A stretch of 64,000 bases of DNA. Source: a bacterium (GTDB lineage: Bacteria; Bdellovibrionota_C; UBA2361; RFPC01). The stretch covers positions 35,681-99,680 of the forward strand of contig RFPC01000001.1 of NCBI GenBank assembly GCA_009926305.1, written 5' to 3'. Made by a program: the position numbers and the translations under genes. This document shows positions 55,436-64,000 of this stretch, in pieces (position 1 is the first letter of the stretch; each line of letters starts with the position of its first letter). The notes under the pieces are model-generated. The model was not told the DNA's origin and searched no databases. It saw nothing but the letters and a program-made list of their open reading frames with translations.

Positions 55436-58400
55436 ATGACCTCGACTCCGTTTGCTCATCTCCATCTGCATACACAGTATAGCTTACTTGATGGCTTGAA
55501 CAGAATTGATGACGTCCTTGCTAGAGCAGCTTCACTCTCCCAGCCTGCTATAGCTATCACAGACCATGGAAATATGCATGGTGCTATTCAATTTTACTCT
55601 GGCGCGCATAAGGCGGGAATTAAGCCGATAATAGGGTGTGAGTTGTATGTTACGAACGGCTCTCGCTTGGACAGAACTCCGATTGGTCAGGGTGGTGCGG
55701 GGACATATCACCTGACCGTGCTTGCGATGAACGAGGTGGGCTATAAAAATTTATGTCGACTCGTTTCTCTCGCATATCGAGAGGGTTTTTACTTTAAGCC
55801 CAGGGTAGATCATGAGTTACTGAAGCAGCACAATGAGGGACTTATTGTATTGAGCGGGTGTCTCGGGAGTGAAATTGGGCAATGTGCTCTTCAGGAGCAG
55901 CTTGACGTAGCCCAGGAGCGAGTTGAGTTTTACGCAAAAACTTTTTCCGATCGGTATTATCTTGAGCTTCAGCCCCACCCAATAGCAGAGCAACAAAAAT
56001 TGAATGAGCTCTGTGCTGATCTCGCAAAGCACAAGGGTGTTCCAGTGGTAGCTTCGACTGACTGCCACTATCTCTCGGAAGACGATCATTTCGCACAAGA
56101 AGTGCTCATGTGTATCTCTACTGGAAAGCAGATAACGGATCCAGATCGTTTGCGACACGTCGGATTGACGCTCCATTTGAAGAGTGGAGATGAAATGATC
56201 CAAGAGTTTGGGGCGTTTCCGTATGCAGTCGAGGCAGTAAAGAATACCGTTGAGATTGCTGAGCGTTGTAATTTAGAGTTTAATTTTTCAACGTATTACA
56301 TGCCTCGTTTCGAACCTCCTAAGGGAGAGACTCTAGAAGACATGATGATTCGGAGTGCGAAAGAGGGTCTTGTTGAGCGATTGGAGCTTGTTAAAGCACA
56401 GAATCCAGAGGTTGCTGAGGATGTCTATTGGGAGAGATTAGACTCTGAGCTGGAGCTGATCAAGAAGATGGGCTTTGCAGGATATTTCCTGGTGGTGGCA
56501 GATTTTATTATTTGGGCCAAGGAAAATGGAGTTCCTGTGGGTCCAGGTCGAGGGAGTGCTGCTGGCTCTCTTGTGGCTTATGCCATGCAAATCACAGAAC
56601 TTGATCCGATAGAGCACAAACTTTTATTTGAACGATTCCTCAATCCGGAGCGGGTATCGCTTCCTGATATCGATGTGGACTTTTGTATTCATGGTCGAGA
56701 TCGGGTCATCAAGTATGTTGTTGAGAAGTATGGAAAAGAAAATGTGGCGCAAATTGCCACTTTCGGGACTCTGAAGGCAAAGGCAGCAATAAAAGATGTT
56801 GGCAGGGCGCTCGGGAAGAGCTACGCAGAGATGGACAGAGTGGCGCAACTTGTTCCTGCACCACGCCAGGGTTTCGATTTCTCACTTCAAGAGGCTCTCA
56901 AGATGGAGCCCAAACTGAAAGCCTATGCTGAAGGGGAGGGGGAAGATCTTATATCACTGGCTATCAAAGTTGAAGGGCTTACAAGGCACTCCTCTACTCA
57001 TGCTGCTGGAGTAGTTATTGGAGATAGAGCGCTGACCGAATTCCTTCCCATGATGGTGGATAAGGAAGGAAATGATGTAACCCAATTCTCGATGAAGGAT
57101 GTAGAGAAGATTGGGCTCGTAAAGTTTGACTTTCTTGGATTAAAGACCTTAACGGTTCTTTATACCGCTATTAGCTTGATTGCAGACAGTCAGGGGGAGG
57201 ACATTAATTTGTCGACCCTTCCACTCGATGACCCTGAAACATACGCTATGTTGACTGCTGGTAAGACCACAGGGGTCTTTCAACTCGAGTCAACGGGAAT
57301 AACAGAGATGACTATGAGGTTGAAGCCAAGCGGCTTTGATGACCTTGTTGCTATTCTCGCACTGTATCGTCCGGGACCGCTTGATTCAGGGATGGCGGAA
57401 CATTATATCGAGCGAAAAAATGGGCGCGAAGAGACAGAGTATCTCCACGAATTAATGGAAGACATTCTCTCTGATACGTATGGGATCATCCTTTACCAAG
57501 AGCAGATTATGCAGCTCGCAAGAGAGCTTGCAGGATATTCACTTGCAGAAGCAGATCTCCTCCGCAGAGCGATGGGGAAGAAGATCCCCGAGGAAATGGC
57601 CGCTCAGCGTTCAAGATTCATGGAAGGAGCATTAGCGCGAGAGATTAAAGAGAGCTCAGCGAAAGAAATTTTTGATCAAATGGAAACCTTTGCTCGGTAT
57701 GGTTTTAACAGGAGTCACTCGGCTGCCTATGCCCTGATCTCGTACCATACCGCATATTTGAAATGTCATTATCCCGTTGAATTTATGGCTGCGTTAATGT
57801 CACTTGAGATGGGAGATAGTGATAAGACTTTAAAGAATTTGAATGACTGTAGGAAGCAAGGAACAGCAGTGCTTCCGCCTGACGTGAATCTCAGTGTAGC
57901 AAATTTTTCGGTGCATGAGGGAAAGATTTGTTATGGACTCTCGGCGGTAAAGGGAGTTGGAGAAAAGGCAGTAGAGAAGATAGTAGAGGCTCGTGAGAAC
58001 GGTGGCAGCTTCGATTCACTAGAGGATTTCGTTGAGCGAGTCGATCTTCGTGCAATCAACAGAAGAGTGCTTGAGAGTTTTATAAAATGTGGCGCCTTTG
58101 ATTCGTGTGGGCAAAGGAGAAGCACGATGTACGAACGATTGGAAGATGTTCTTCGTGCAGGGCAAGCGTTGCAAAGAGAGAAAGATACGAATCAAATAGG
58201 GCTGTTCGGAGCAAGCGAACAAAGCAGTCGTATCCCCCGCAAAAACATTACTGTTCCAGATTGGCCAACGAATAAGCGACTTGCATACGAGCGCGAGGCA
58301 CTTGGATTTTATATATCGGGTCATCCAATAGCGAAGTACAGTGCGCTTCTCACGAGTATCGGAGCGCGGTCTGTTCATAAGCTCAAGGAGTTGAAAAGTG

Positions 58401-58912
58401 GTGTGCAAGTAAAAGTAGGTGGTGTGATTACTGCTTTACGACTGAGAAATACTCGGAAGGGAGATCGTTATGCTTCTTTCATGTTTGAAGATCCCACGGG
58501 AACAGTAGACTCAATTGCCTGGCCAGATTCATATCAAAAAATCGCTTCTTTAATGATTGCTGATGAGCCGCTCGTTGCCACTGGTAGGGTTGATGTGGCT
58601 GATGAACGGGTGACATTTATTGTAGAGTCCATGGAGTCTCTCTTTTCCTGCCGTGAGAAAACGGCGAGTGCTGGAGAACTTCGAATCTCAGCAGCTGAGG
58701 CCACTGAAGAGCGATTAGAGCGCCTGACGAAGTTATTTGCAGACCATGCTGGTACCTGTCCAGTACGGTTAGTTTTGGAGAATGAAGCTGGCGATGTGGT
58801 GTTTCAGCTAAGAGATAAGCAAGAAAATCAAATTCTTATCAATATCTCAGAGGATGTATGTGATGCGGTGGAGGAGGTCTTTGGTCGACCTGCCTTGTCA
58901 TTTTTATCGTAA
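55436..58912 (+). CDS. dnaE: DNA polymerase III alpha subunit
   Basis: Replicative DNA polymerase of about 1158 residues. The N-terminal PHP domain is complete (HLHLHTQYSLLDG and ITDHGNMHGA), the catalytic PDIDVDF carries the palm aspartates (about residue 410), GRGSAAGSLVAYAMQITELDP precedes it, and the fingers follow. An OB-fold and a C-terminal part for tau binding follow; the segment IGLFGA near residue 925 resembles the clamp-binding motif. The ATG at 55436 was chosen over TTG 55421 because DnaE proteins begin a few residues before the PHP motif. No strong ribosome site is seen. Confidence 0.96.
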   Translation: MTSTPFAHLHLHTQYSLLDGLNRIDDVLARAASLSQPAIAITDHGNMHGAIQFYSGAHKAGIKPIIGCELYVTNGSRLDRTPIGQGGAGTYHLTVLAMNEVGYKNLCRLVSLAYREGFYFKPRVDHELLKQHNEGLIVLSGCLGSEIGQCALQEQLDVAQERVEFYAKTFSDRYYLELQPHPIAEQQKLNELCADLAKHKGVPVVASTDCHYLSEDDHFAQEVLMCISTGKQITDPDRLRHVGLTLHLKSGDEMIQEFGAFPYAVEAVKNTVEIAERCNLEFNFSTYYMPRFEPPKGETLEDMMIRSAKEGLVERLELVKAQNPEVAEDVYWERLDSELELIKKMGFAGYFLVVADFIIWAKENGVPVGPGRGSAAGSLVAYAMQITELDPIEHKLLFERFLNPERVSLPDIDVDFCIHGRDRVIKYVVEKYGKENVAQIATFGTLKAKAAIKDVGRALGKSYAEMDRVAQLVPAPRQGFDFSLQEALKMEPKLKAYAEGEGEDLISLAIKVEGLTRHSSTHAAGVVIGDRALTEFLPMMVDKEGNDVTQFSMKDVEKIGLVKFDFLGLKTLTVLYTAISLIADSQGEDINLSTLPLDDPETYAMLTAGKTTGVFQLESTGITEMTMRLKPSGFDDLVAILALYRPGPLDSGMAEHYIERKNGREETEYLHELMEDILSDTYGIILYQEQIMQLARELAGYSLAEADLLRRAMGKKIPEEMAAQRSRFMEGALAREIKESSAKEIFDQMETFARYGFNRSHSAAYALISYHTAYLKCHYPVEFMAALMSLEMGDSDKTLKNLNDCRKQGTAVLPPDVNLSVANFSVHEGKICYGLSAVKGVGEKAVEKIVEARENGGSFDSLEDFVERVDLRAINRRVLESFIKCGAFDSCGQRRSTMYERLEDVLRAGQALQREKDTNQIGLFGASEQSSRIPRKNITVPDWPTNKRLAYEREALGFYISGHPIAKYSALLTSIGARSVHKLKELKSGVQVKVGGVITALRLRNTRKGDRYASFMFEDPTGTVDSIAWPDSYQKIASLMIADEPLVATGRVDVADERVTFIVESMESLFSCREKTASAGELRISAAEATEERLERLTKLFADHAGTCPVRLVLENEAGDVVFQLRDKQENQILINISEDVCDAVEEVFGRPALSFLS

Positions 58913-59421
58913 ATTCCCTCGAGATAACTCCCAATCTATAGTGGATTTTGTTTCAGAACCTCGTTATAGTCCGGCGAGCGGAGTGGTGGATTTTGGTGTG
59001 TTTCGGACCGTGCCTCAGACTTTTTTTACGTCTCAGCCTTTCTTTTCCCCGTTTTTGCTCTCTTTTCGTCCCTTTTAGCACATGTTTCGTAAGCGAGGGA
59101 GAATGGGAAGTAGGGAATACCTCTGAGGAAAGCTCGTGTGAGACTTTGTACGAGCGATAGGAAGAAAGAACAACACCAATCTAGTAGTGCTCTCGCCGGT
59201 TCGTAGATGAATTTACCATGAATTTCAATAGGTTGCTGAGGTGTAGGTTTAGGCTCGTGTGAGTGCATTGAGGTGGTATTGGTGTCTTCAAACGCTTATG
59301 AACAATTCAGTACAGAAATATTTGCTTAGCGAGGTCAGTCATGGAGACTAGCGCATGAAAAATACGAGTGTTGATGCGGATTTTGTCCGCACGTAGTGAG
59401 TCATTTAGAAGAGGATTTCTC
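58913..59421. other. Intergenic region between dnaE and the SSDD-repeat gene
   Basis: About 500 bases without a supported gene. No clear terminator hairpin follows dnaE and no tRNA or known RNA was found. Near its right end AGAAGAGGA precedes the GTG chosen as start of the next gene. Confidence 0.45.
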
Positions 59422-61320
59422 GTGAAATATATTGGAAATAGGGATGGAGAAGGGTTGTCTGTAAGAAAAGGCTTTATCCCTACGCTAGTGGGTCTATTTG
59501 CTATCTGTAACCTTCTTCTGCTGGACAACACGGTAGTAGAGGCTCAAGTACGTCAATTTGGATTTGAAGAAGTTGTTCCAGGAGTGGAGCTTCGGCCACT
59601 AGGAGGCGGACCTTCAAGACCAGTTGGGCTGCTTGAGACGTTCATTGTAGAACTTGATGAAAATGAGCAGACCGTCCGTTTTCAGCTCACGCTTTCGCGG
59701 TATCTCACTGATGCATTGCCGAATGCCTTTGCGGTAGTGATGAATGGTGGAGGTATGCCGTCGGGGAACGGAGACGCACCTATAGTGGTATTTGATGGTT
59801 CTGATACTGTGCCTCGTATTACAGTAGCTCGGTACATCCATCAGACTGTCGGTACTCGAATGCTCGATTCTTTGTTCAATCCTGGTGGAGAGATCCTTAT
59901 TTCGGGAGATGCATCGCTCCCTGAAGTGTTACTGGCGGTAAAAGAGATAGATGGAGATCGGGTCTATTTTGAGCTTCAACTCGACATCTCAGGATTTAAC
60001 ATGCCAAGCAATAGCTTCCCGCAATGGCAGGGGTTCGTCTCAACTGGTGAGATTGGAATATGGATGGACGTCTATCAAGATCTTAATGTGTGTTATTCTG
60101 ATCAAACAGGTTCTTCTGGACCAACATATCCATTTGGTGGCGGTTATGTGACTCCTGGAAGCTGCGTATGTAATACGAATACATATCCCGGAGATCCTCA
60201 TGATGATGATTCATCTGATGATTGCTCTTCTGACGATAATTCATCTGACGATAACTCTTCTGACGACTATTCATCTGACGATAATTCGTCTGACGATCAC
60301 TCCTCTGACGATGATTATTCAGGTGGCTATTCCTCTCAAGGCTATTCATCCGATGACTATTCTTCAGATGACAATTCTTCGCGTGACTACTCTTCAGATG
60401 ATCATTCTTCAGATGATTGTTCCTCGGACGATGACTCTTCAGAGGAAGAAGAAGAGGAAGAAGACTTTTGTTATTCACGGTATGGACGACTCGATATTCA
60501 CGAGTGGCCATTTGACTACACTCCAAGCTGTTCAATTTCTTTCCTCACGCTTTCCGATGGTTTGAGCCCTTCAGGACTCGATCAGTTTCTTTATGGAACA
60601 GAGGTAGAGATTCAAGGGGCATGTAGTATGCCGGATGGAAGCGATTCAATTCTGGAGTTCTCTCCATTACCAGATGGCTCAATAGCTTCTGTGAATAGTG
60701 GCTCTTCTGTAGCTTCTGATCAGGATTTCTTCTTTGGTATTCCAACGACACAAGCCTTGCCTGGTGATGTCATTTCGATTGATTTTTCATGCACCGGGGT
60801 TAATGCGTACATGACAGGCCTTAATCTTTCTGGAGCATCGTGTGAGATCGAATTTGAAATTTACGAGGAATCATTCGATGATCCATGTGAGGAAGAGGAT
60901 AATACTTCCATACTTTTTACCTTGGATGGTCTTGGGAAGGATATGGATACCCTCAATCGCCGAATTGCGCGAAAGGCAAGAAAGAGAAACCCTCAAAAAC
61001 GGCGGCGAATTCGCTCTTTAGAACAACAGTCTGCGGATGCTGCTATCGATGCATGGGGCATTTGGATTGACCTTCCGACCATTACTTATCAGTGTGATGA
61101 TCCAACAATCACAGTGTTAGATCACTCAGGTGCTCGATTCGATTACATTGATGATATTAATGAGCTTGAGGTAATAGGGAAGCGTCTATCTCGTATCCTG
61201 AAGCAAGGTGGGGCAAAGAGACGAGCAAGAAAGTTTCGAAGACGCGTAAAAGAGTTAGCTGAGACTGCGCGACAAGAAGCCGAGAATACGCCGATTCAGT
61301 CTAGCGGCATCTCTTTCTAG
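59422..61320 (+). CDS. Secreted protein with Ser-Ser-Asp-Asp repeat
   Basis: A ~632-residue exported protein. A Sec-like signal (GFIPTLVGLFAICNLLLLDN, cleavage near VVEAQ) follows a basic start. Residues up to ~255 are a beta-rich domain. Next comes a ~90-residue repeat of SSDDx units (C/N/Y/H/D as fifth residue), closed by E7. A second beta-rich domain with scattered cysteines (CSISFLT, CSMPDG, CTGVNAYM, CEIEFE) follows, and the C-terminus is Arg/Lys-rich. The acidic repeat resembles the Ser-Asp linkers of cell-surface adhesins and may bind calcium. GTG 59422 was chosen for its AGAAGAGGA site. Confidence 0.85.
   Translation: MKYIGNRDGEGLSVRKGFIPTLVGLFAICNLLLLDNTVVEAQVRQFGFEEVVPGVELRPLGGGPSRPVGLLETFIVELDENEQTVRFQLTLSRYLTDALPNAFAVVMNGGGMPSGNGDAPIVVFDGSDTVPRITVARYIHQTVGTRMLDSLFNPGGEILISGDASLPEVLLAVKEIDGDRVYFELQLDISGFNMPSNSFPQWQGFVSTGEIGIWMDVYQDLNVCYSDQTGSSGPTYPFGGGYVTPGSCVCNTNTYPGDPHDDDSSDDCSSDDNSSDDNSSDDYSSDDNSSDDHSSDDDYSGGYSSQGYSSDDYSSDDNSSRDYSSDDHSSDDCSSDDDSSEEEEEEEDFCYSRYGRLDIHEWPFDYTPSCSISFLTLSDGLSPSGLDQFLYGTEVEIQGACSMPDGSDSILEFSPLPDGSIASVNSGSSVASDQDFFFGIPTTQALPGDVISIDFSCTGVNAYMTGLNLSGASCEIEFEIYEESFDDPCEEEDNTSILFTLDGLGKDMDTLNRRIARKARKRNPQKRRRIRSLEQQSADAAIDAWGIWIDLPTITYQCDDPTITVLDHSGARFDYIDDINELEVIGKRLSRILKQGGAKRRARKFRRRVKELAETARQEAENTPIQSSGISF
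60201..60467 (+). repeat. Coding repeat of SSDD pentapeptides
   Basis: About 13 copies of a 15-base unit encoding S-S-D-D-x, interrupted once by SGGYSSQGY, inside the secreted-protein gene. Codons vary between units (tct, tca, tcc for Ser; gac, gat for Asp), so the array is old or selected rather than newly amplified. Confidence 0.85.
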
Positions 61321-61356
61321 GCAAGGAGAGCACTAGGCCGAGTTTGGAATAATCTG

Positions 61357-61401
61357 CGGGGTATCTCCGCGCTCTGATATCAGTCGAGCGGAGATGCCCC
61401 G
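61357..61401. repeat. Large perfect-looking hairpin without a T-tract
   Basis: cggggtatctccgcgctc (61357-61374) and gagcggagatgccccg (61386-61401) form a stem of about 16 pairs with one G-T and one bulged base around an 11-base loop. It follows the SSDD-repeat gene by 36 bases. It lacks a run of T on either side, so it is either a terminator of unusual form or a mobile-element or recombination relic. Confidence 0.65.
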
Positions 61402-61576
61402 TTGTAGTGTCTACTAGGCCCCAAACGGTAGCTTCGTGGATTCGTCGATGCAGCTTCTTCATAATGATGCGGTTCTTCCCGATTGTCTGCTGGATTCTTT
61501 GAATGAAATGTTCGACTTAGCAGCATAACCTGTTGCAGTCCGAGATACGCATGAACCACGATTCTACGGCTTTATT

Positions 61577-64000
61577 TCAATGGCAACAGGAGCGTTCTTG
61601 CTCGAAATAGAGAGAATCGTTAGGGAAATTTAGGTGGTTAAAGATTGAAAGCAAGAGGCGGTAGCTGAAAGAAACGTGATCAGGTATAGATAGAGCCAAT
61701 GGAAGTGTGGTATTGAAGTGGCGGCTTCCCATCATGTGATAATGGCAAGGGGGTAATGAAATCAACGAATCAACACTCACATCCTGATTTTGAGTGGATT
61801 GATTTTGATTCTTTTGAGGGCTTTCAGGAGAAACAAATGAAATTTCGGATTGGGATATGATCTGTTCAAAAACAATTTGACTTTGTGAATAGTGATTTGT
61901 CGAATTGTTCAGAGTTGCCAATTCAGCGAATCGCTTTACATAGACTGGATTATTCATTGTAACAGGCACTGAATCCATCGAAGAGAGATCTTGATCCACT
62001 ATCACAAACTCGTGTGTTGGTTGGATTGAGTCCAAAAAATAACGAGTAGAATAGCCGTACATGGCCTCAGATAGGATACCCTTATCTGTATCACTGTTTG
62101 GAAATATTCGACTAAGCAGATCCAGAAATTCTACAACAACCGGAGAGGGTTCAATCTCGCTATTATCTTTCTGATTTTGCCCAATATAGCTGATGTAAAC
62201 TTTTTGTTTAGCAGCCATTATAGCTTCATAAAAAAGCTGCCGATCCTCTCGTTTTCTATCCCGTTCTGTCGGAAGTGGGTAAAGACTCATAATGTCGAAT
62301 TCAGGAGCGGAATAAGACCTGGGAAAACGGGCGCCGTCAATTCCAATCACTCCAATAATCTTAGCTGGAATTCCTCGAAGTGGAACCATATTTGAAAAGA
62401 GAACTCCCTGTCCAAATCTTGCTGCAGAACTTGAGGTTCGAGAAGTCAAGTTCGTGATATGTTTGAGTAAAAACTCAAACGGTAGATCCATTGAGTCCGA
62501 TTCAGATTGAGTGATATCAGACTGAATCGCATCTAAAAGAGATTTTATTGAAACTGGAATTTCCTTTTGAAGAATGGATGGATTGGACCGAAACAGATAT
62601 TGAGCCCAATTAGTCAACGCTTCAATCTGGTCTCCTGCAGATTTTCCTGATTTCATGCTCCATTTTCGAGCCTCATTTAGTGTACTCAGAAGTTCTTGAA
62701 GAATACTTAGCAGGCGGACATCTTCAGAATCTAGGAGACTGAATGTATCACCCGCAAAAGGATCTGTAAGATCTTTTCCCCATAAATGTGAGTTCCAGGC
62801 ACGAGAAAAAAATTGTTTCCAGGTTAAGGATTCTGAACAAGGTTGATTCAAATCAAGCTTGTGATCGGCGTCATAGGCCCATAAAACTCGATTCTGATTA
62901 ACCCAACGACGGATCTTGAATAACTGAGATTCAGATAGTTGAAAGGACTCCATAATAGATTCATACCGAAGGAGTCCCAAGATTTTTTCAGGCTCAAATC
63001 GACTTGTGAGTATATTCAGAAAATGCAGAAATGCATCCAGTTCATTTGCAAAGGTCGGTGCTCTCTCAGTGATGGTATATGGAATTCTTGGCAAGCCCTC
63101 ATTTTCCTGATTAAAAACGGCTGAAATAAACGGTGCATACGCCTTAATATCTGGACTTACAATTACAATGTCGGAAGGTTTTAAGTCCGGATAAGTTTCT
63201 AGCCATAAGTAGAGTTGCTGGTGAAGAACTTCTACTTCTCGCAATTCATGATGACAGGAATGTATCTCTATAGAATCATCTATAAATTCCTTACCTGTTA
63301 CGGCCCGAGTAGCTGATTTTAGGATTGATAATGAACTCCTGTGTAGATGAGGAGGGTGCTGTTTAGAATCAAATTTGCGTTCTGGTTCTTTTGATGAAGG
63401 GATTTTCGAAACTTCAAAATCATTTAATTGATGAAATGAGTTCAAAATCGCTTCAGATTCCATCGAAAATTGCTCTGAGAAAAGCGACTCCTGATCTCGG
63501 AGAAGAGAATAAATAGAGATTGAGGTCGAGGATGGATATTCTTCAATCAATCTTAAAAAAGGCTCAGGTAATAAACCGGCATTGAAAATAAAAAGGTGAT
63601 TATTAGAAATATTCCCCTTTATTTTTGATTCAGAAAACACCGCGAGTTGTCTATCAAAAAGAGTAGCCCGATCACATGGATACTCCACTTTTTTAGCCCA
63701 TCTAGCAAGCAAATATCGCCATAATTCTGCTTGCCAGGAGATAATTGGATCATCAGGCTGCTCTCCTTTCGCCCATTGCAAAAGCATGTGAGGTCGATAG
63801 TTTTGATAGGCATCCAATACAGAGGCTGTTTGAGTAGCCAATGAAAAGAGAGCTCTTTCCTGCAAAAGGGGTTGTAAGGTGGTTAATGTCCTTAGATAAG
63901 CAAGGGATTCCTTTCGAATGTCTTCTTTTAAAATCTCTTTTAACCACTGGAAAATGAAAAAAGTTAACGGGCCTTTATCAGAAGGAAGAAGATGAGGGAT
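61577..64000 (-). CDS. recC: RecC-like exodeoxyribonuclease V subunit, 5' part outside window, C-terminus apparently missing
   Basis: RecC subunit of the RecBCD helicase-nuclease, which recognises Chi and helps unwind broken DNA ends. The frame stays open to the right edge, so the N-terminus is outside; about 807 residues are seen. RecC blocks are recognisable: YRPHMLLQWAKG and WQAELWRYLLARWA, then VVSPDIKAYAPFISAVF, IPYTITERAP and GVIGIDGARFPRSYSAPEF, then YEAIMAAKQKVYISYIGQNQKDNSEIEPSPVV. It stops at SCCH, where the ~290-residue C-terminal domain of RecC should begin, and recB is not next to it. It is therefore probably truncated. Confidence 0.8.
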   Translation of the reverse strand: MPHLLPSDKGPLTFFIFQWLKEILKEDIRKESLAYLRTLTTLQPLLQERALFSLATQTASVLDAYQNYRPHMLLQWAKGEQPDDPIISWQAELWRYLLARWAKKVEYPCDRATLFDRQLAVFSESKIKGNISNNHLFIFNAGLLPEPFLRLIEEYPSSTSISIYSLLRDQESLFSEQFSMESEAILNSFHQLNDFEVSKIPSSKEPERKFDSKQHPPHLHRSSLSILKSATRAVTGKEFIDDSIEIHSCHHELREVEVLHQQLYLWLETYPDLKPSDIVIVSPDIKAYAPFISAVFNQENEGLPRIPYTITERAPTFANELDAFLHFLNILTSRFEPEKILGLLRYESIMESFQLSESQLFKIRRWVNQNRVLWAYDADHKLDLNQPCSESLTWKQFFSRAWNSHLWGKDLTDPFAGDTFSLLDSEDVRLLSILQELLSTLNEARKWSMKSGKSAGDQIEALTNWAQYLFRSNPSILQKEIPVSIKSLLDAIQSDITQSESDSMDLPFEFLLKHITNLTSRTSSSAARFGQGVLFSNMVPLRGIPAKIIGVIGIDGARFPRSYSAPEFDIMSLYPLPTERDRKREDRQLFYEAIMAAKQKVYISYIGQNQKDNSEIEPSPVVVEFLDLLSRIFPNSDTDKGILSEAMYGYSTRYFLDSIQPTHEFVIVDQDLSSMDSVPVTMNNPVYVKRFAELATLNNSTNHYSQSQIVFEQIISQSEISFVSPESPQKNQNQSTQNQDVSVDSLISLPPCHYHMMGSRHFNTTLPLALSIPDHVSFSYRLLLSIFNHLNFPNDSLYFEQERSCCH

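Noticed and set aside
60201..60467. CRISPR-like array
   Set aside because: The repeat is a coding SSDD array with 15-base units, no spacers and a continuous reading frame.
1..64000. tRNA or rRNA genes, integrase or phage genes
   Set aside because: I scanned by eye for T-loop patterns, rRNA blocks, transposase and integrase motifs and found none that hold; short tRNAs could be missed without a covariance search.

Overview
The window is chromosomal DNA of a Gram-negative bacterium with moderate GC content. It carries lipoproteins and Sec-type signal peptides, a CorC/HlyC-type membrane protein, a RecC-like exonuclease subunit, ArgR, and a large membrane Fe-S oxidoreductase of the heterodisulfide-reductase type. 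The mix (tyrosine catabolism, COG4586/4587/3694 ABC exporter, MGH1-like glucosidase, HU with a histone-H1-like tail) fits a deltaproteobacterial or Bdellovibrionota-like lineage better than an enteric one. This placement is tentative: no rRNA, tRNA or ribosomal protein gene is present to anchor it.

Layout. 1-2.7 kb: a small heat-shock protein, a small secreted protein and an orphan protein with an internal duplication. 2.7-12.4 kb: a nearly complete arginine regulon, argR-(DUF1611-like)-argC-argD-argF'-argB on the minus strand, divergent from argG-argH-argE' on the plus strand, with two tandem ARG boxes between them. The carbamoyltransferase is of the N-acylornithine type and has proline at residue 90, the residue that marks N-succinylornithine enzymes. 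The pathway therefore probably runs through succinylated (or acetylated) citrulline. No recognisable argA or argJ is present, and the DUF1611-like P-loop protein in the operon is a candidate for the missing glutamate N-acyltransferase.

12.5-15.9 kb: a conserved unknown gene, fahA and hpd (tyrosine degradation). 16-33.2 kb: a collection of stress and dormancy genes (rhodanese lipoprotein, SDR, PEP synthase, zinc ribbon, cyclopropane synthase, DUF2267, DUF5335, a PCMT-erythromycin esterase fusion, DUF892, an alpha-helical unknown, Hsp20, a frameshifted glucan phosphorylase, CBS pair, FtsH, BCAM0308 family). It resembles low-oxygen or stress-tolerance islands of other bacteria and separates fahA-hpd from hmgA. 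33.2-37 kb: an amino-acid dehydrogenase, hmgA (the missing tyrosine-pathway step) and an exported MsrB.

37-47 kb: a three-gene ABC-2 exporter operon, a lipoprotein, a family 2 glycosyltransferase, an MGH1/GH63-like glucosidase, oligoendopeptidase F and a sirtuin. 47-48.3 kb: about 650 bases without a gene that hold a strongly structured candidate RNA and a tandem repeat, then an HU-like protein with an H1-like Lys/Ala tail. 48.4-58.9 kb: a highly charged protein, the Fe-S oxidoreductase, a CorC-like protein, a degenerate PHP protein, an RNHCP zinc-ribbon protein, a divergent HemB and dnaE. 59-64 kb: a secreted protein with a Ser-Ser-Asp-Asp repeat, a large hairpin, and a recC gene that runs off the right edge and appears to lack its C-terminal domain.

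The observations most worth following are the arginine operon with its DUF1611-like gene, the structured RNA near 47.3 kb, the stress island lodged in the tyrosine cluster, the fully degenerate PHP protein, and the truncated recC.
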